64,000 bases of DNA, taken from Diadema setosum (lineage: Eukaryota > Echinodermata > Echinoidea > Diadematoida > Diadematidae). The translations under genes and the position numbers were made by a program. Positions 1 through 12,299 of the stretch are shown piece by piece. Each line of letters starts with the position of its first letter. The first letter of the stretch is position 1. The stretch covers positions 23,941,061-24,005,060 of the forward strand of contig CM067075.1 in the NCBI GenBank assembly GCA_033980235.1, in the 5' to 3' direction. The notes under the pieces are model-generated. The model was given only the letters and a program-made list of their open reading frames with translations. It was not told the DNA's origin and did no database searches.

Positions 1-121
1 TTCCATTTGTTCGTATTACTGTGTGTATACATGAGCATGCGGAAACACATGTAAGAAAGAAATTGACATAATGAACTCGGCTCTAGAGACATTGGTGTGA
101 TTTGCGCCGTATGCTCAGCAA

Positions 122-245
122 AATTGTCTATAATAGTGATAATGATAATAATAATAATAATGATAATAATAACAATAACAATAATAATAATAATAATAAT
201 GATGATGATAATAATAATAATAATAATAATAATGATAATAATAAT
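122..245. repeat. (AAT)n microsatellite
   Basis: Imperfect AAT/GAT triplets. The Asn-rich open frame across it is a product of the repeat. Positions 246-715 hold nothing I recognise. Confidence 0.95.
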
Positions 246-944
246 GGACATTTATATCGCACAGGGACTATAATGACTATACTGCGCATAACAAAATGAT
301 AGTAATGATATGCATGTCATAAAACCTATAACACAAACATTTTTTTTTCAGAAGGTGAATTGTTAACCTGGTCTAAAACTCATTATCTAAAGCTGCTTGT
401 CATGCAGAGGGAGATGAGACCATAATTTCGAAGCAGCATTATAATGAATGCCCTGTTACCTTGCAGGGTAATTTTGCTTTGTTTGCTCTGATCACAGAGA
501 ATTACGTTGATGACATTGTCATGGTTTTTACTGCAATCGTAGTCATTGCGAACATTTCATTTGGCTACATACTATAGGTCTATTCCTATATCCTGTATAA
601 ATTTGGTTAATATTCCTTGTGGTCCTTTGTTAGCCTGAGATTCATGTGTACGTTCTGCTGCGCGTGCGCTTTCCCTTATCGACTTAAAAAAACCATTATT
701 ATATAAAAGTTGTAGTTGCCTCCCCCCCCCCCGTCAAATGCAAACTATGTCCTCGGATACACAGCTACACAAAGTCGTACACAAAAAACAAACAGGTTTA
801 TAGAATTTAGTGTCGAATTCCGTCGACGAGTGCCAGCATTTATAATGTACTTTATGATAATTCATTCCATGTCGTGTAAGTTTACCTGGTACATGCCTGG
901 GGCATCGTCCTATACTACAAGCTCTGCTTATGCCTATATTTCCA

Positions 945-949
<5 letters not shown>

Positions 950-1001
<52 letters not shown>

Positions 1002-1002
1002 T
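950..1002. repeat. Compound (CA)n(TA)n microsatellite
   Basis: A CA run followed directly by a TA run. The same compound arrangement recurs at 40430-40500. A poly-C run sits at 721-731. Confidence 0.95.
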
Positions 1003-1139
1003 CTCTCAAAAATATAATTCGGAGTGTTAACCCTCTTGTGTAGTGTATACCTTTGATTAGACATTGCTCTGTATATATTTCGCCCTTTATAATGCTTTGC
1101 TTCATACGATTGTAGTCCATTGTTGTGTGTTGATGCGTA

Positions 1140-1670
1140 GAAAAATTCATATAATTCATGACGTTTTGTTAAATTCTGTTATGAATTAATTTATTGAGAA
1201 CAGAATAAAGAAATAAACTGGACTGAACTGAACTGAAATACTGTAAAAGTCCGTACATTACAAAGTCTCGATCTCGAGGGACCCATGTCTTCACAAAACC
1301 CCATTTCTATTTGACTTTTGATATTTGAGTAACCCCCTAGCTATAATCAACACTTCCTTTACAGTTTCCTTTCAAAGAAATTCCCTAGCCGGCATCGGGA
1401 CATTAAAACAAGTTATATCCACACACATTGTACATTATATTCTTTAAACCCAATTTGAAGTGTACCTTCTCGTGCATTAAGCAAAGTCAATTTGACACTG
1501 ATGTACATTTTTCTCCCCATAAAATTTCTTTGTACAATCGTGCCACACAATATGTTTCAATGTGTTGGAACAAATCTATTCATATATATTACACGAAATA
1601 TCGTCAAATTTTGTTATTTATTGTACTGAAAACGGAATGCAGACATAAACTAAACTGAACTGAACTGAAT
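1140..1670 (+). repeat. Two retroposon-like tails ending in (CTGAA)n
   Basis: Near 1180-1240 and again near 1610-1670 the sequence runs TTATT..AATAAA-like then ACTGAACTGAACTGAA. Such short tandem tails are typical of CR1/RTE-type LINE 3' ends. Two copies lie about 430 bp apart. No coding part is seen. Confidence 0.45.
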
Positions 1671-2017
1671 TTTGAATTGCATCGGTAACGACTGGTATCG
1701 ACGTCTAGTCCAGAGTTGGATATGACTACTGGTTGGAGGTGTAACACAGACTGCAATTATTTGTCTGTTGTTTAGGCAACGGCTGTATGATTCAATCAGT
1801 TAGGCTTCGACGATATCTATGACGCAAATTAAGCAGTGGCGAGGTATCGATAATGATCTACATTGGTTGCTTAATCCAAAATAAGAGCGCGATGTCTAAG
1901 TCAAGAAGTTTTAGGAGAAGAAGTTGGGAAAACGGGTATTGGTCTAGTAGTCTATAGAAACAGACGTACAGAGAAAGAGATATTATTATACAGTATATAC
2001 TTAGGTACATGTATATA

Positions 2018-2021
2018 TACT

Positions 2022-2070
<49 letters not shown>
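2018..2070. repeat. (TA)n microsatellite
   Basis: A near-perfect TA run, with further AT-rich sequence to 2110. Poly-T at 2222-2238. Confidence 0.95.
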
Positions 2071-2639
2071 TGTACATACGGTTAATATTTTATATAATTT
2101 TATATATATGAGTTAAAAAGAGAATGACACACACAAATAGGAAATCAAACAAACAATATTAAAGGCAATAAGAGGGGCGAACAGTGGAGCATGCATTGAT
2201 TGGAAACATCGATCCCTAGTATTTTTTTTTTTTTTTTGTCGATACCCACCAAAATTACCTGGAATACATTAAAACCTCTAATAGGAAGTAGCTACTCTAC
2301 TTCGTGGTTGCTGCGATGTAGATTCTCTGAAGCAAACATTATGTAATCGTTGGCTGTTGGTAGTGTACAATCAAGGGCAAAGGTCAGCATGTCTTTTGCG
2401 GTGTCGTTGACGCCAAATTCCCCATGTCCGGGATTTTATGGGGCAATTAACAAATTTAAGGCAGAGAATACTATAACACTTTGAAGTTTGGTATTACACA
2501 TTATATTATGACGTATTTGCGTACAGAAAGATTTTGTTTGAGCAAAGAAAGTTCTCCTTTTTTTTCAACTGAAACAAAGTCTTGTATTATTTTGCGTATA
2601 CATATGTTACTTTATTATTGTATCATTTGATATCATTAT

Positions 2640-2760
2640 TTTGTTAGTTGTGTGTATACGATTGTGATGATAACCTAATTCATACTGTGTTGTGTTTTGT
2701 TGGAAAAAGGAGAATGAAATAAAATGAAATGAATGAAATGAATGAAAAAATGAAATTTAA
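2640..2760 (+). repeat. Retroposon-like 3' tail with (AATG)n
   Basis: A GT-rich stretch followed by GAATGAAATAAAATG and AATGAATGAA repeats, resembling a LINE 3' end. No coding part is seen. Confidence 0.4.
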
Positions 2761-3136
2761 TTTTTGTCATGCTTAAGTCAACAACAATAAAAATATTGAG
2801 GTAATGTAAATATTATGTATATATATTAAGTACTCTGGCTGTAGACGTAGCCGTACAAGATCTGATTAGCACTCGATTTTTTTTTTTTTTTAAATGGCAA
2901 AATAGTTTGGAAAAGATTGCACAGACTATAAATCTAATCCTTATCGCTTTATCATTCTCCGGCTGAAAACGAAGTGTGTAGTTTTGTGTCCTTTTCCTTT
3001 GCAATGAAAGTGTGCTATACAGTGGAAATTAGCATCTAGGTTAAAAGAATGTACAGTACGGTACATTATGGGTAACAGAATAAAGATTTTGCAAAAAAAA
3101 AATGGTTTCCCGAAATGGCCCATTTCTGCTCTTAGG

Positions 3137-3138
3137 CG

Positions 3139-3197
<59 letters not shown>

Positions 3198-3285
3198 GAT
3201 TATGATTATTATTATCATTATTATTATTATTATTATCATTATTATTATTGTTATTGTTATTATTATCATTATCATTATTAACATT
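3137..3285. repeat. (TTA)n microsatellite
   Basis: Long TTA/TCA triplet array. The poly-Ile open frame on the minus strand is a product of it. Confidence 0.95.
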
Positions 3286-3500
3286 GTACGCGAATTAGTA
3301 AATGTGGTGCAGTATACTTCATCAAAAGTATGATACTTTTGCACATGGATGACTCATGCGAGATATTGAGGACCAGTCCTGTGATCAGTGAGTAATTCAT
3401 GAGAATTGGACCTAGAGGAAACTGATACACAATCGTGAGAAATGGTTTTACCCAAGTCTTCCATGCGTGTGTATGGTGCATGGTTCTGTAAACATTTTAT

Positions 3501-3691
3501 AGATGATGACTGGCGGGGGAGGGAACATACCGAATGTTTCACCTAAAGGGTTTGAAATGCTATTGAGGGAGGTTAGATACCGTAAGTCCCGAGACGAAGT
3601 CGAGGGACTTATAGCCTCCCGAAATAGCATTTCAAACCCTGAGGGTGCATGGAACATTTGTACATGTTCCCGACAACAAAAGTCATCATCT
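3501..3691. mobile_element. Fold-back MITE with AGATGATGACT termini
   Basis: Starts AGATGATGACT and ends AGTCATCATCT, a perfect 11-bp terminal inversion. Inside are further inverted blocks: GGGAACAT/ATGTTCCC, GGTTTGAAATGCTATT with its complement, and a central palindrome AAGTCCCGAGAC..GTCGAGGGACTT. No coding capacity. Confidence 0.7.
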
Positions 3692-3859
3692 GGGCCCTGT
3701 TGCATAAAACCCTTACCGCTGGACTTACCGCTCCTTTCTAGCGGTAAGTCTTCAAATTAGCGGTAAATTTCATAATCCTTGATGCTGATTGGCTGTGACG
3801 CCTAATTTTGACGGTAGTTACCATTGAAATTCAACGGTAAGTTTTATGCAGCGGGCCCC
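3692..3859. mobile_element. MITE with GGGCCC-type terminal inverted repeats
   Basis: Left end GGGCCCTGTTGCATAAAA and right end, inverted, GGGGCCCGCTGCATAAAA, then CTTACCG on both sides. It abuts the preceding MITE with no spacer. Internal GCGGTAAGT motifs repeat. Confidence 0.7.
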
Positions 3860-4867
3860 TGTTATATTATATGGGTTTGTCAAATCACCAGCGTTTATTA
3901 TTGTATGGAATAGGCAAATCCTATCGATTGCGTGAAAAATATGATCGTTCAATCGTTTGTCATTTGTTACGTGAAAATGTTTTCCCATGGGAGAACATTA
4001 CAAAATGTTCTGCCTATGGGCGAACATATCCAATGTGCCTCCATCACGTGACTGTGTTTAGCCAAGCACTAACCGGTATTTGACTACCCAATGTAATATA
4101 CAATTATGTTGTTTACTTATAGTGTATCTACGGTTGACTTAGTCAAATCCCATACTCTATAGGGGGAATTTATTCCATACATTATAGGCGCAAGCAATCA
4201 TTCTGAGGATTTTGTTTGCCAGTTTCCGTCCCAGTGCACCATTTTATTATAAGCCTATCATTGCGGGAGTTAATACCTCAAAGCAATAGGTGTATACCTT
4301 GGGGTATGTGCCGTATACTATAGTGGCATCTCTTTAAGGTGAGTTTTGTGTTTTTGGTTGTCTTGTTGTTATTGTTGTGTTCTAGTAGTTCCGAGTTACT
4401 GAAGTATGAATCATTACCTCTATGTTTCTGTAAACTGCAAAGCGAAATGGAATCGTTAATTCTTTCTGTTCACGGTAACGCACCATGATAAAGGCTGTAA
4501 GATGTTGGGCGTCTTTGATGAGCGTGGAACAGGCATGATAGTAAAGATCATGGTATATAACTGACCGTTCTAACGTACGTTTCCCTCAATATTAATCTTC
4601 GCGAGATAATAATTATGCCCCTTATTATTGATTAAGATAACGTACATGCTTGACTGGCGCGATTGGTAGAACAGATTTGTTGGTAACTTCATTTTTGTAT
4701 GGTTTGCAACGATTACTCACTTATAATTACACACCATTTGCGCAGAAACAATAAAGCTGTAGGCCTATACTGAAGTATCGAAACGTATTAAGGTTGACAC
4801 TTCGTTATTCATACATGAATAATACAAGTCAGTTAATCAGGGGGTACCGATGATTATGTCAATACTG

Positions 4868-5398
4868 CACTGCAAAAAGTCCGGTGTTAAATAGTGAACA
4901 CCGAGCTGGTGTTAAATTTTCGGTGCTCATTTATGGTGTTAAATTAACACCAACGGGTGTCATTTCCAAATTTTAAACTGTTTTTTGAAGAGTTTCTTAG
5001 TAACTGCACTTCTTGTTGATTTTCAATTTAAACAAGACGATCAAGAATTTTACATTAAAATACTAGATTTTTGAAAAAATGTGAAAATAAATTTACACCA
5101 AAGTAACACCAGCTGGTGTGGTCCCTTATTGAAGCTGGACGGGTGTTAAACCATTGATATTAACACCAGCAAATATCAAATCAACACCATGTGGTGTCAT
5201 TTTTGAATTAACACCAGTATAGTGTCAAAATAACACCAGGTACAGTGTCAAATTAACACCACGAAGTGTCAGGTGAACACTTTTCAACACCATCACAGTG
5301 CATTTTTAACACCTGTGGGTGTGGTCCTTTATTGAAGTTTGATCGGTGTTAGATTTAACACCCGTGGTGTTAAATCTAACACCGATGTTTTTACAGTG
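4868..5398. mobile_element. MITE built of GGTGTTAA/TTAACACC motifs
   Basis: The ends read CACTGCAAAAA and, inverted, CACTGTAAAAA, each followed by CGGTGTTA. The interior carries many TTAACACC / GGTGTTAA motifs in both orientations. About 530 bp, no coding capacity. Confidence 0.65.
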
Positions 5399-5399
5399 T

Positions 5400-6515
5400 G
5401 GGTGTGATTCTTCCTGAATTTGATAATAATAGTGGTTATTTGTATAGCGCACGGGTCAAAGAACTAGTACTTTGTCGGGAGGAATTCATGTTCCGTTCAA
5501 TATGAAACGTTGATGAAGTTGATGCGCTTCACGTATTTTAACGTGTTGTTTCTTATGATTGAGTGATTTCTTGTTGCCTATACTCGATAGCAGATAGCTG
5601 TATTTAGGGTTCCTGGAATGTTTCTTATTAATTGGGTGTATTATATGCGTGTGAAGGAGTGGGGGCTCCGCCTTGTGCTTGTTTTTGTTTTTTGTTTTTA
5701 GTTTTTTGTTTTTGTTTTCGTTTTGTTGTTGTTGTTTTTTTGTCAAGGGGCAATGCTTCCCCCCCCCCCGCCCGATCGTTGAAGAATTCCAGTACAGTTT
5801 AAAGCTAGTCTCAATAAGGGATTAAGATTTTATTAGCACAAATGAAAATTTTATCAGAATATGTAAACAGTGAAGTGATGATGTCATTCCCTCACAATTT
5901 GCCATTTTTTGTAGTTCGTATATACATGAAATTGTGAAATTTCCTGTTTTTATTCAAACTCAATTACGCCCCAGTCTCAAATCACGAAATGGAAGTGATC
6001 ATTATTCTGAAGTCATTCAACCAGGAATAACTTCATGTTTTATACTTTGATAACAGAAACATTGGAAGTTCGTCACTTTTTTTTCGTACATGATCAAAGG
6101 AAAATTGTGAGGTGATGACATCATATTCATGTCAACTGTACGAGAACTGTTCTGCAGAAGTTAGCGAAACTTCACAATTTTATAACTTCCCTAATTTTTA
6201 TCCGAATTTGATCAAATTTTCACTGTGTACTCGTACGATTTTACTCTTTCTTATCAGACCAACTTAAAACTGGACTGGAATTTCTCTTTAAAGAAAAATC
6301 TATAGCGCGAAACCATCGGAAAGACTTCTTTGGGGTTTTCTTTTGGATGTTAATATTATTTTTCCTTCTACTTTTTTTTTTTTTTTTTTTGCAGCCGCAC
6401 CCCTTTTTCGCTGCAACTATAATCAGATATAATGATGTTCACTAGTGATAGCGATGTATCAGTCCCTTTTCGTAAAGCATACTAATATATACAGAGACTC
6501 TTCAGGAATGTTTAT
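5400..6515. other. No gene recognised
   Basis: AT-rich DNA with a GTTTTT-rich stretch (5680-5742), a C run at 5761-5769 and a T run at about 6371-6390. Phrases such as cttcacaattttataactt near 6170 resemble decayed pieces of the fold-back family seen at 60.06 kb. Confidence 0.6.
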
Positions 6516-6735
6516 AGGCTTATGTGTTCAACCAACCAGCATAATTATTAGACCGTATTAACACCTTGAATAGGGAAGGGGGGGGGGGGTGTTCGGGTTG
6601 ATAACCAATTGAGCTGGTATACTTATAGATGTGTGTGTCCATTAATCAGCATAATAGCTATTAGACCGTAAACCTTGAGTAAGAAGGGGGAGGGGTCGCT
6701 GTTCTGGTCAATAACCAGTTGAGCTGGTACACTCC
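6516..6735 (+). repeat. 110-bp tandem duplication
   Basis: The phrase from ATTAGACCGTA through GAGCTGGTA occurs twice with a period of about 110 bp; the two GAGCTGGTA are near 6611 and 6721. The copies differ mainly in the G run. Confidence 0.7.
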
Positions 6736-8510
6736 ATTTACGATGTCGCATAAAGGAAGGCATAAAGGAAGCAGGGAGGTGGGAAGAGACAAAGCAATCC
6801 CAAATTTTAAGTTGAGTGTAATAAATACAGCAAAAATCAAGCAAACAAAAGTTCTGTTACCTACAAGTGGACATAATTATAACGTTACAAAAGTTCAAGA
6901 ATTTTAGAGTTCAATGTATCTTTAGCCAAGCTGAAGCAGTAATATCCATCGCAACCCCGTATAAGATGACATGATGACGTCATTCACAAGCTTCAACCCT
7001 CTGAAATAAACACAAATTCTTTTATTATCAAATGTAGTTTACGGAAAGAAAATTAAAGATATCAAATAATGTCATTAACATCAAATAAAAGATGGTAGTT
7101 TATAGTTTAGCAGTGATGAGTTTTTAATGGATAGACAGTTTAAGTTGTTAGATTATAAACCAAAAGCATGATTTGTGTGATGTCGTCGTGCATGCATGCC
7201 TGCAAGAAAGTTGCGAGACCGTGACTTTGTCACTCCATGTCATTTCCATGCGTTGTATGAAAACAATTAAGTGGAATTCAAAAATTCCATGACATTTTCT
7301 TTGAACCAAATTCTACTCTAAATTTCAATGTCTGTCATTCTGTGTAATCTTCTATTCTTTTTTCTATTCTTTCTTTTTTTCTTTTCTCTATTTATCATTA
7401 TTTTAATTCAAAATATGGATATGACATACCATAAGCTGATTCAAGTGTACAGGTAATCTTTTATAGGATTTTCAAATTTGTGTTTTTATGTTGTTTAATC
7501 AGTAGATGTATGTTGCGAATGCAATTTGACGAACTTGATAATGTGTATAGGTTAACTTGAAGACGGTGCAGAATTTTTACAGTGAATTGCCGCAAAACTT
7601 TGCTGGTAAATTAGAGTTGCATGGAATAGGCAGCCTGTATCCGCTGGGGATATCAAACATGTAATCGGTATGAATATGTGTGTTGCGCAGGGACGCTCGT
7701 CTAGGTTTTGTTAATTTTCTGTTCGTTTCTTTGCCGAGTTGGTGTGTTTATGTTGTGCTTTATTACCTCACACACGATATACAGAACATACACACTGTTT
7801 CTGCATGTCCGTCGATGATGACGCAATGTAATTTTTATTAATTTACACACAAGAAGTATACGATATATTTAAAAATTACGATGAAGGAAGACATTGTGTT
7901 TTTCACCTTTTAATAAACGAGGAAATCTTATGATAAGACTTTGATATAAGAGAAAGCATCATTAATTGAAGATAGGAGGTGATTTCAACGTCATTTCAGT
8001 CTATCTACTCTCGGCTAAACCTAGGTATAGGTCAACCACTTCTATTAATGATGAAACCAACAACTTAATCCTCTTCAGATTTCAATTAGGCTGAGATTTT
8101 GCCAGGATTAAGCAAATACCATTGGCTCATTTGTTATCGATTTGACATGGGTGGTAATAAAAGTCACATCTGATGTTATTTATTGACTTTTAATTACCTT
8201 GGTATTGGTAGTGATAGCAGTCAAGTGTCTGAAACCGAAACTAACCTCGGGAAAATTAGGGATTTACGTTTTTCTTTACGCACTCGCGTGCGACTCAAAT
8301 CTCAAGACCTTACTACCATAAAAGGACCAGAAAAATCATAAATCAATGATTACGGGGATGATTAAAAATACTCTTTATAGTTATGCTCGTGATTAGCATA
8401 CTAACGGGGATAATTCTAGTAGGCCTAATGATAAAGTGAAACAGTTAGAAAGACAACAACTAATTTATAAGGGTAGCATCTTCAGTATTTGTCACCTTAT
8501 GGGCACTGCT
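6736..8510. other. No gene recognised
   Basis: AT-rich unique-looking DNA. I see no splice-linked coding exon, RNA gene or repeat I can name. Confidence 0.6.
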
Positions 8511-8514
8511 CAAT

Positions 8515-8710
8515 CTACAGTTCCTTGGCATTGACGAGACCCAATTTATACCATCCGGCTGTGGGTGGCATCATTGCATCGCACCGGGAAAAATTCGAAC
8601 TCAGAAACCTCGTGTTTGATAGTTCAGAGCCTGGACTCATATGACACCACATTACCCACATCTGCTGGTAGAGGCCTCTCGTCAACTCTACAACAGTAGC
8701 TGCCAATTAT
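8515..8710 (-). repeat. Candidate tRNA-derived SINE
   Basis: On the minus strand, GAACTATCAAACACGAGG is followed by TCTGAGTTCGAAT, a B-box-like element, then a GATGCCACCC-type segment. The A box is weak. The arrangement resembles tRNA-derived SINEs of marine invertebrates. Confidence 0.4.
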
Positions 8711-9500
8711 ATCGTTAAAGCTATAACAAAACACACACACACAAAAAAAATTTGGACTGCCTTTGGTATGACGCTATACGTTGTTTACCCCGTAGTGTGA
8801 CCAGCGAATTATAGTTGACGAACGTAATGGGAGACTCGATGATTCTGAAAATTTTGTGGATACATTGTAATAATCATTATCTGCCTTTGCCTTTGCCTTT
8901 GCCCCTATATATACTGTATGTGCATACAACAACGCCCTGCTCTAACCACATACCAATATCTGTATATAGGCCTATTATCTAATTATCATTACTTAGTCAG
9001 ATGACGGTCTGGCTGGATCCATTGTTCCGTATAAATACGAGTGATAAAATACACCACGATCAATGTCATTTTTGCGTAATATTTCGATCGGTGAAATGGA
9101 AAATTTGCTGAAAGCCACTATTTATCATTTTGCAGATGAATAAAAACAGCTCTATATAGTGCTTCAAAATACTTCTTAAATGTGAATTTCGTATATAGAA
9201 ACACTAATGTAAAAATTTTGATTAGTTTAATCAATGTTAAGCATTTTTAAATATACAGAATGTGAACAATAGTTTTATTAAAATCGGTTCTAGAATAAAC
9301 CGTCTATATTTATGGCTTGTCGAGAAAAAAAAATATAGATATCTCCTTATATTTATGGTTTTGTTGCGAAATTTCTGTATGGTATCCGCCTTTTGTGATG
9401 CAATTGAACAATATTTAGAACTATACTGAGTACATCAAATGAAATCACTAGAACATTTCTTTTTTTTTTAATTCGCTGCTGCCAATGGTAGTTAACAGTG
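8711..9500. other. No gene recognised
   Basis: Contains a short TGCCTT hexamer run near 8881-8902 and two TAGGCCTA-type palindromes nearby (8420, 8967). Otherwise unassigned AT-rich DNA. Confidence 0.6.
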
Positions 9501-9501
9501 A

Positions 9502-9776
9502 CTTTAAAGGGATGGTATAGTTTTGGTTGTGGTCCGAATAAAGGGTGGGACCCACCTTTTAATCGAACCACTTTTAATATCTGAGCCATTTCAAAACCGA
9601 TATTCAAAACAACTTTACAAAATATGAAAGAGCGTACAATTTTAAGAGGAATTCAAATTTATTTGATGAAAATCGGTTTTGAAATGGCTGAGATATCAAA
9701 AAACAAAGTGGTCCTAATAAAAGGTGGGACCCACCTTATAAGGACCACAACCAAAACTATTTCATTCCTTTAAAGA
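9502..9776. mobile_element. Fold-back MITE, family X copy 1
   Basis: The left end TTTAAAGGGATGGTATAG and the right end CTATTTCATTCCTTTAAAG are inverted, and each is followed inward by TTTTGGTTGTGGTCC or its complement (arms over 30 bp). The core phrase TCGGTTTTGAAATGGCTGAG is shared with copies at 19452-22583 and 48868-49257. Confidence 0.8.
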
Positions 9777-9779
9777 AGG

Positions 9780-10025
9780 TATCTCACTGAGCATGAACTT
9801 TTGCGACCGTGTATTAAGCAAATTGTAGGTTTTGTGAGGGTTCGAGAACAGTTGCAATCAACTTGACCAACAGTTTTCATTGTCGCAAACAGTTTTTGTT
9901 GTCGCAAAGAATTTGTAAACATGTTCAAAATTTCTTTGCGAATTATTTTTTTTTTCTCAGACAGTTGCAAGCGATTGCGGAACAGTAGTAAGTATTTGCA
10001 AGCGGTTACTAGTATATGACATCAT
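9780..10025. repeat. Dispersed TTGCGAC/GTCGCAA repeat
   Basis: Several TGTCGCAAA, AGTTGCAA and TTGCGA phrases in both orientations, related to a second patch at 11610-11800. Probably a decayed MITE. Confidence 0.4.
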
Positions 10026-10319
10026 TGAGGTATATCGCTGGGGTTCCTTTTGATTCGCCAATGTGAGAAACCACGTGACTGGCGTACAGAGCCACATGAC
10101 AATCACCACTATAGCCATATATCTCAATGCAAAGATCATCAGTTCCAGACAAGGCTTCTGAGCTCTTCTTAGGTTGGTCTTCTTCTTCTGGATGGGAGGG
10201 GGGGGGGGGTATTCAACTAAATAGAAACATAAGATCACGAACACATATTATTTGCAAACACATACACAGTTTATTCACTTCACCAAAACGTTTCACGTCT
10301 CATTATTATACACACATCC

Positions 10320-10329
10320 GTACATACAT

Positions 10330-10360
<31 letters not shown>

Positions 10361-10362
10361 GA
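10320..10362. repeat. (CA)n microsatellite
   Basis: CA dinucleotides, with CAC/CAT-rich flanks to 10440. A G run lies at 10198-10209. Confidence 0.9.
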
Positions 10363-11194
10363 ACATTATGTACACATCCATACACATACAAATACCATCT
10401 CCACATGCACACCCACCTCCACTCACATGCACATAATATACTGATACACGTTTATAGAAACACAAAATTTATTTGCATACAAATCCACGAAAATCCTCCA
10501 TAAAAATGGAGACAGCAATAAACGAATAAAACTTCACTTCCATACCCGCACCCTATATACTTTACCCTTGCACTGATGCATTTTCTACTCACCCCTCCAA
10601 ATGTAGTAACCAGTATAATGGCTTATAACCATGTCTTCTTCTCAGAGGCCGTCATCAAAATAAGATTTCCGCATAAGTTCCGCTGCTTTGTGATCGTAAT
10701 AATCTGATTGAACAAACAAAGATTTTCCAAATGATTGTGTATTACTTCAATTCACGCATATTTTTATGATTGGAATATATATTCCAATAAAATATACATG
10801 TATATATATCATGAACATTATATTTCCATTTTAGTCCAATGTATGATTATTTTGCAAGAACTGTTTGCTATATGTTATATCTACTTTCTGAAAAATGCAC
10901 GAATCAAATGAAATCACATCAAGAAACAGGTCATTTTCTACTCTCAGACAGTCATTGAAGCTCGTGACATCTCCATCATTGCTGCAAGAGGTTTTCATAT
11001 TGACCAAAGTCTGTCAGCTGCAAAGAGATTTTTTTCTTACTCCCTGTACCTACTCACTATAAGCTCTGATCCTCTGAAGTAACCACTCTCCGACCCAAAC
11101 GGTCTCTCTTTTCTTCTTCTTGTCTTCGTCTCCTTGCTTTCTCTTCTGTCGCACGACATCTGCAGCCGGGTAAAGTAAGGGTCCATCTTTAGAC

Positions 11195-11540
11195 AGATTC
11201 TTCCGGGTCATCGCACAAGACCGACACCCACGAGTCAAACGGCCCACGAGTGTGACATAAGGTCCATTAGTTATACAGCCCATGAGTTCGACACTAGACA
11301 AGATAAGACCCATGAGTCCGACACCAAGCAAACAAGGCCCACGAATTTGACACTGCATCACGGGGCTTAATGTATTGGTTCCATCTCATGGGTCTTGTTT
11401 GCTTAGTGTCGAACTTGTGGGCCTTGTTCGCCTAATGTCGGACTCATGGGCCTAATTTGCTTAATGTCGAACTCATGGACTGTGATGACTCATCGGCTGT
11501 ATAAGTCGTGGACTGTATGATTCATGGGTGTCGAACTCAT
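11195..11540. repeat. Fold-back array of GTCGAACTCATGGGCC motifs
   Basis: On the left side GGCCCACGAGT/CCCATGAGTTCGACAC-type motifs repeat at roughly 35-40 bp. After about 11365 the complementary motif GTCGAACTCATGGGC repeats. Overall a large imperfect hairpin. Confidence 0.7.
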
Positions 11541-11789
11541 AACGTGTGCCCGATTCTTCGACGGTGGTCTAATGAAATCTGAATCCCTCTAGGGTAGGTC
11601 CATAAATTCGCAGGACACTTTCAATACGAGGAGTAGGCAAAAGGTCTCAAAAGTTCACAAACAGTGGCAAAGGATTGAAAGATGGTTGTTGATCTTTGCA
11701 AAAACTGTCGCTGACGTTTGTTTGCAGTCGCGCTCTTAGTCGAAAACTTTCGCAACTGTGACATATTCCCGAATGTTGCTAATTTTTGA

Positions 11790-11826
11790 GCTATTAAGTA
11801 ATAAATCAAATCAAATCAAATCAAAC
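11790..11826 (+). repeat. (AAATC)n tail
   Basis: AATAAATCAAATCAAATC run, a LINE-type 3' tail. Similar tails end at 12290 and 34437. Confidence 0.5.
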
Positions 11827-12004
11827 AAGTGTTCCAATTGCTAAATAGTAGGACCATAGAGGCGAAACCCGAGATCACCAACTGCTTACATTACTGCTTA
11901 CATTACATTGTGCAGCATGTGGTTACTTGTTCTCATTTTATCACACACATAAATACATGTGAGAAGAATCTTCTGAGCCTCGAGTAATAGTCATTCTCTT
12001 TTAT

Positions 12005-12292
12005 TTATCCTTACTTTTGGTCTTAATTGTACCCGTGCTCCTCCTGTTCCCCTTACTAGGCTTTTGTTGGGACCTACACTCAACAAGCTTTGCTTTTTAG
12101 TAGGTTCCATCGTATTTCTCTTCGCATCCTCTACTTTGATTGAAAATGACACATCGACCGTTATGTATTACTTTGTATTCCTATTTCGTCATGTTATATC
12201 CAAGCTGGACATTCTGTATTATATTTTGTTATATACCATGTATTTTCCATCGAGAAATACGAAAATAAATTGAAATTGAAATTGAAAAATAC
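12005..12292 (+). repeat. LINE 3' end, truncated
   Basis: Contains GGACCTACACTCAACAAGC followed by TTTGCTTTTTAGTAGG, then a T-rich 3'UTR-like stretch and an AATAAATTGAAATTGAAATTG tail. This is the layout of 5'-truncated LINE copies with short tandem tails. No coding part remains. Confidence 0.55.
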
Positions 12293-12299
12293 ATTCCTC

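Noticed and set aside
102..299. Asn-rich small protein
   Set aside because: Translation of an (AAT)n tract.
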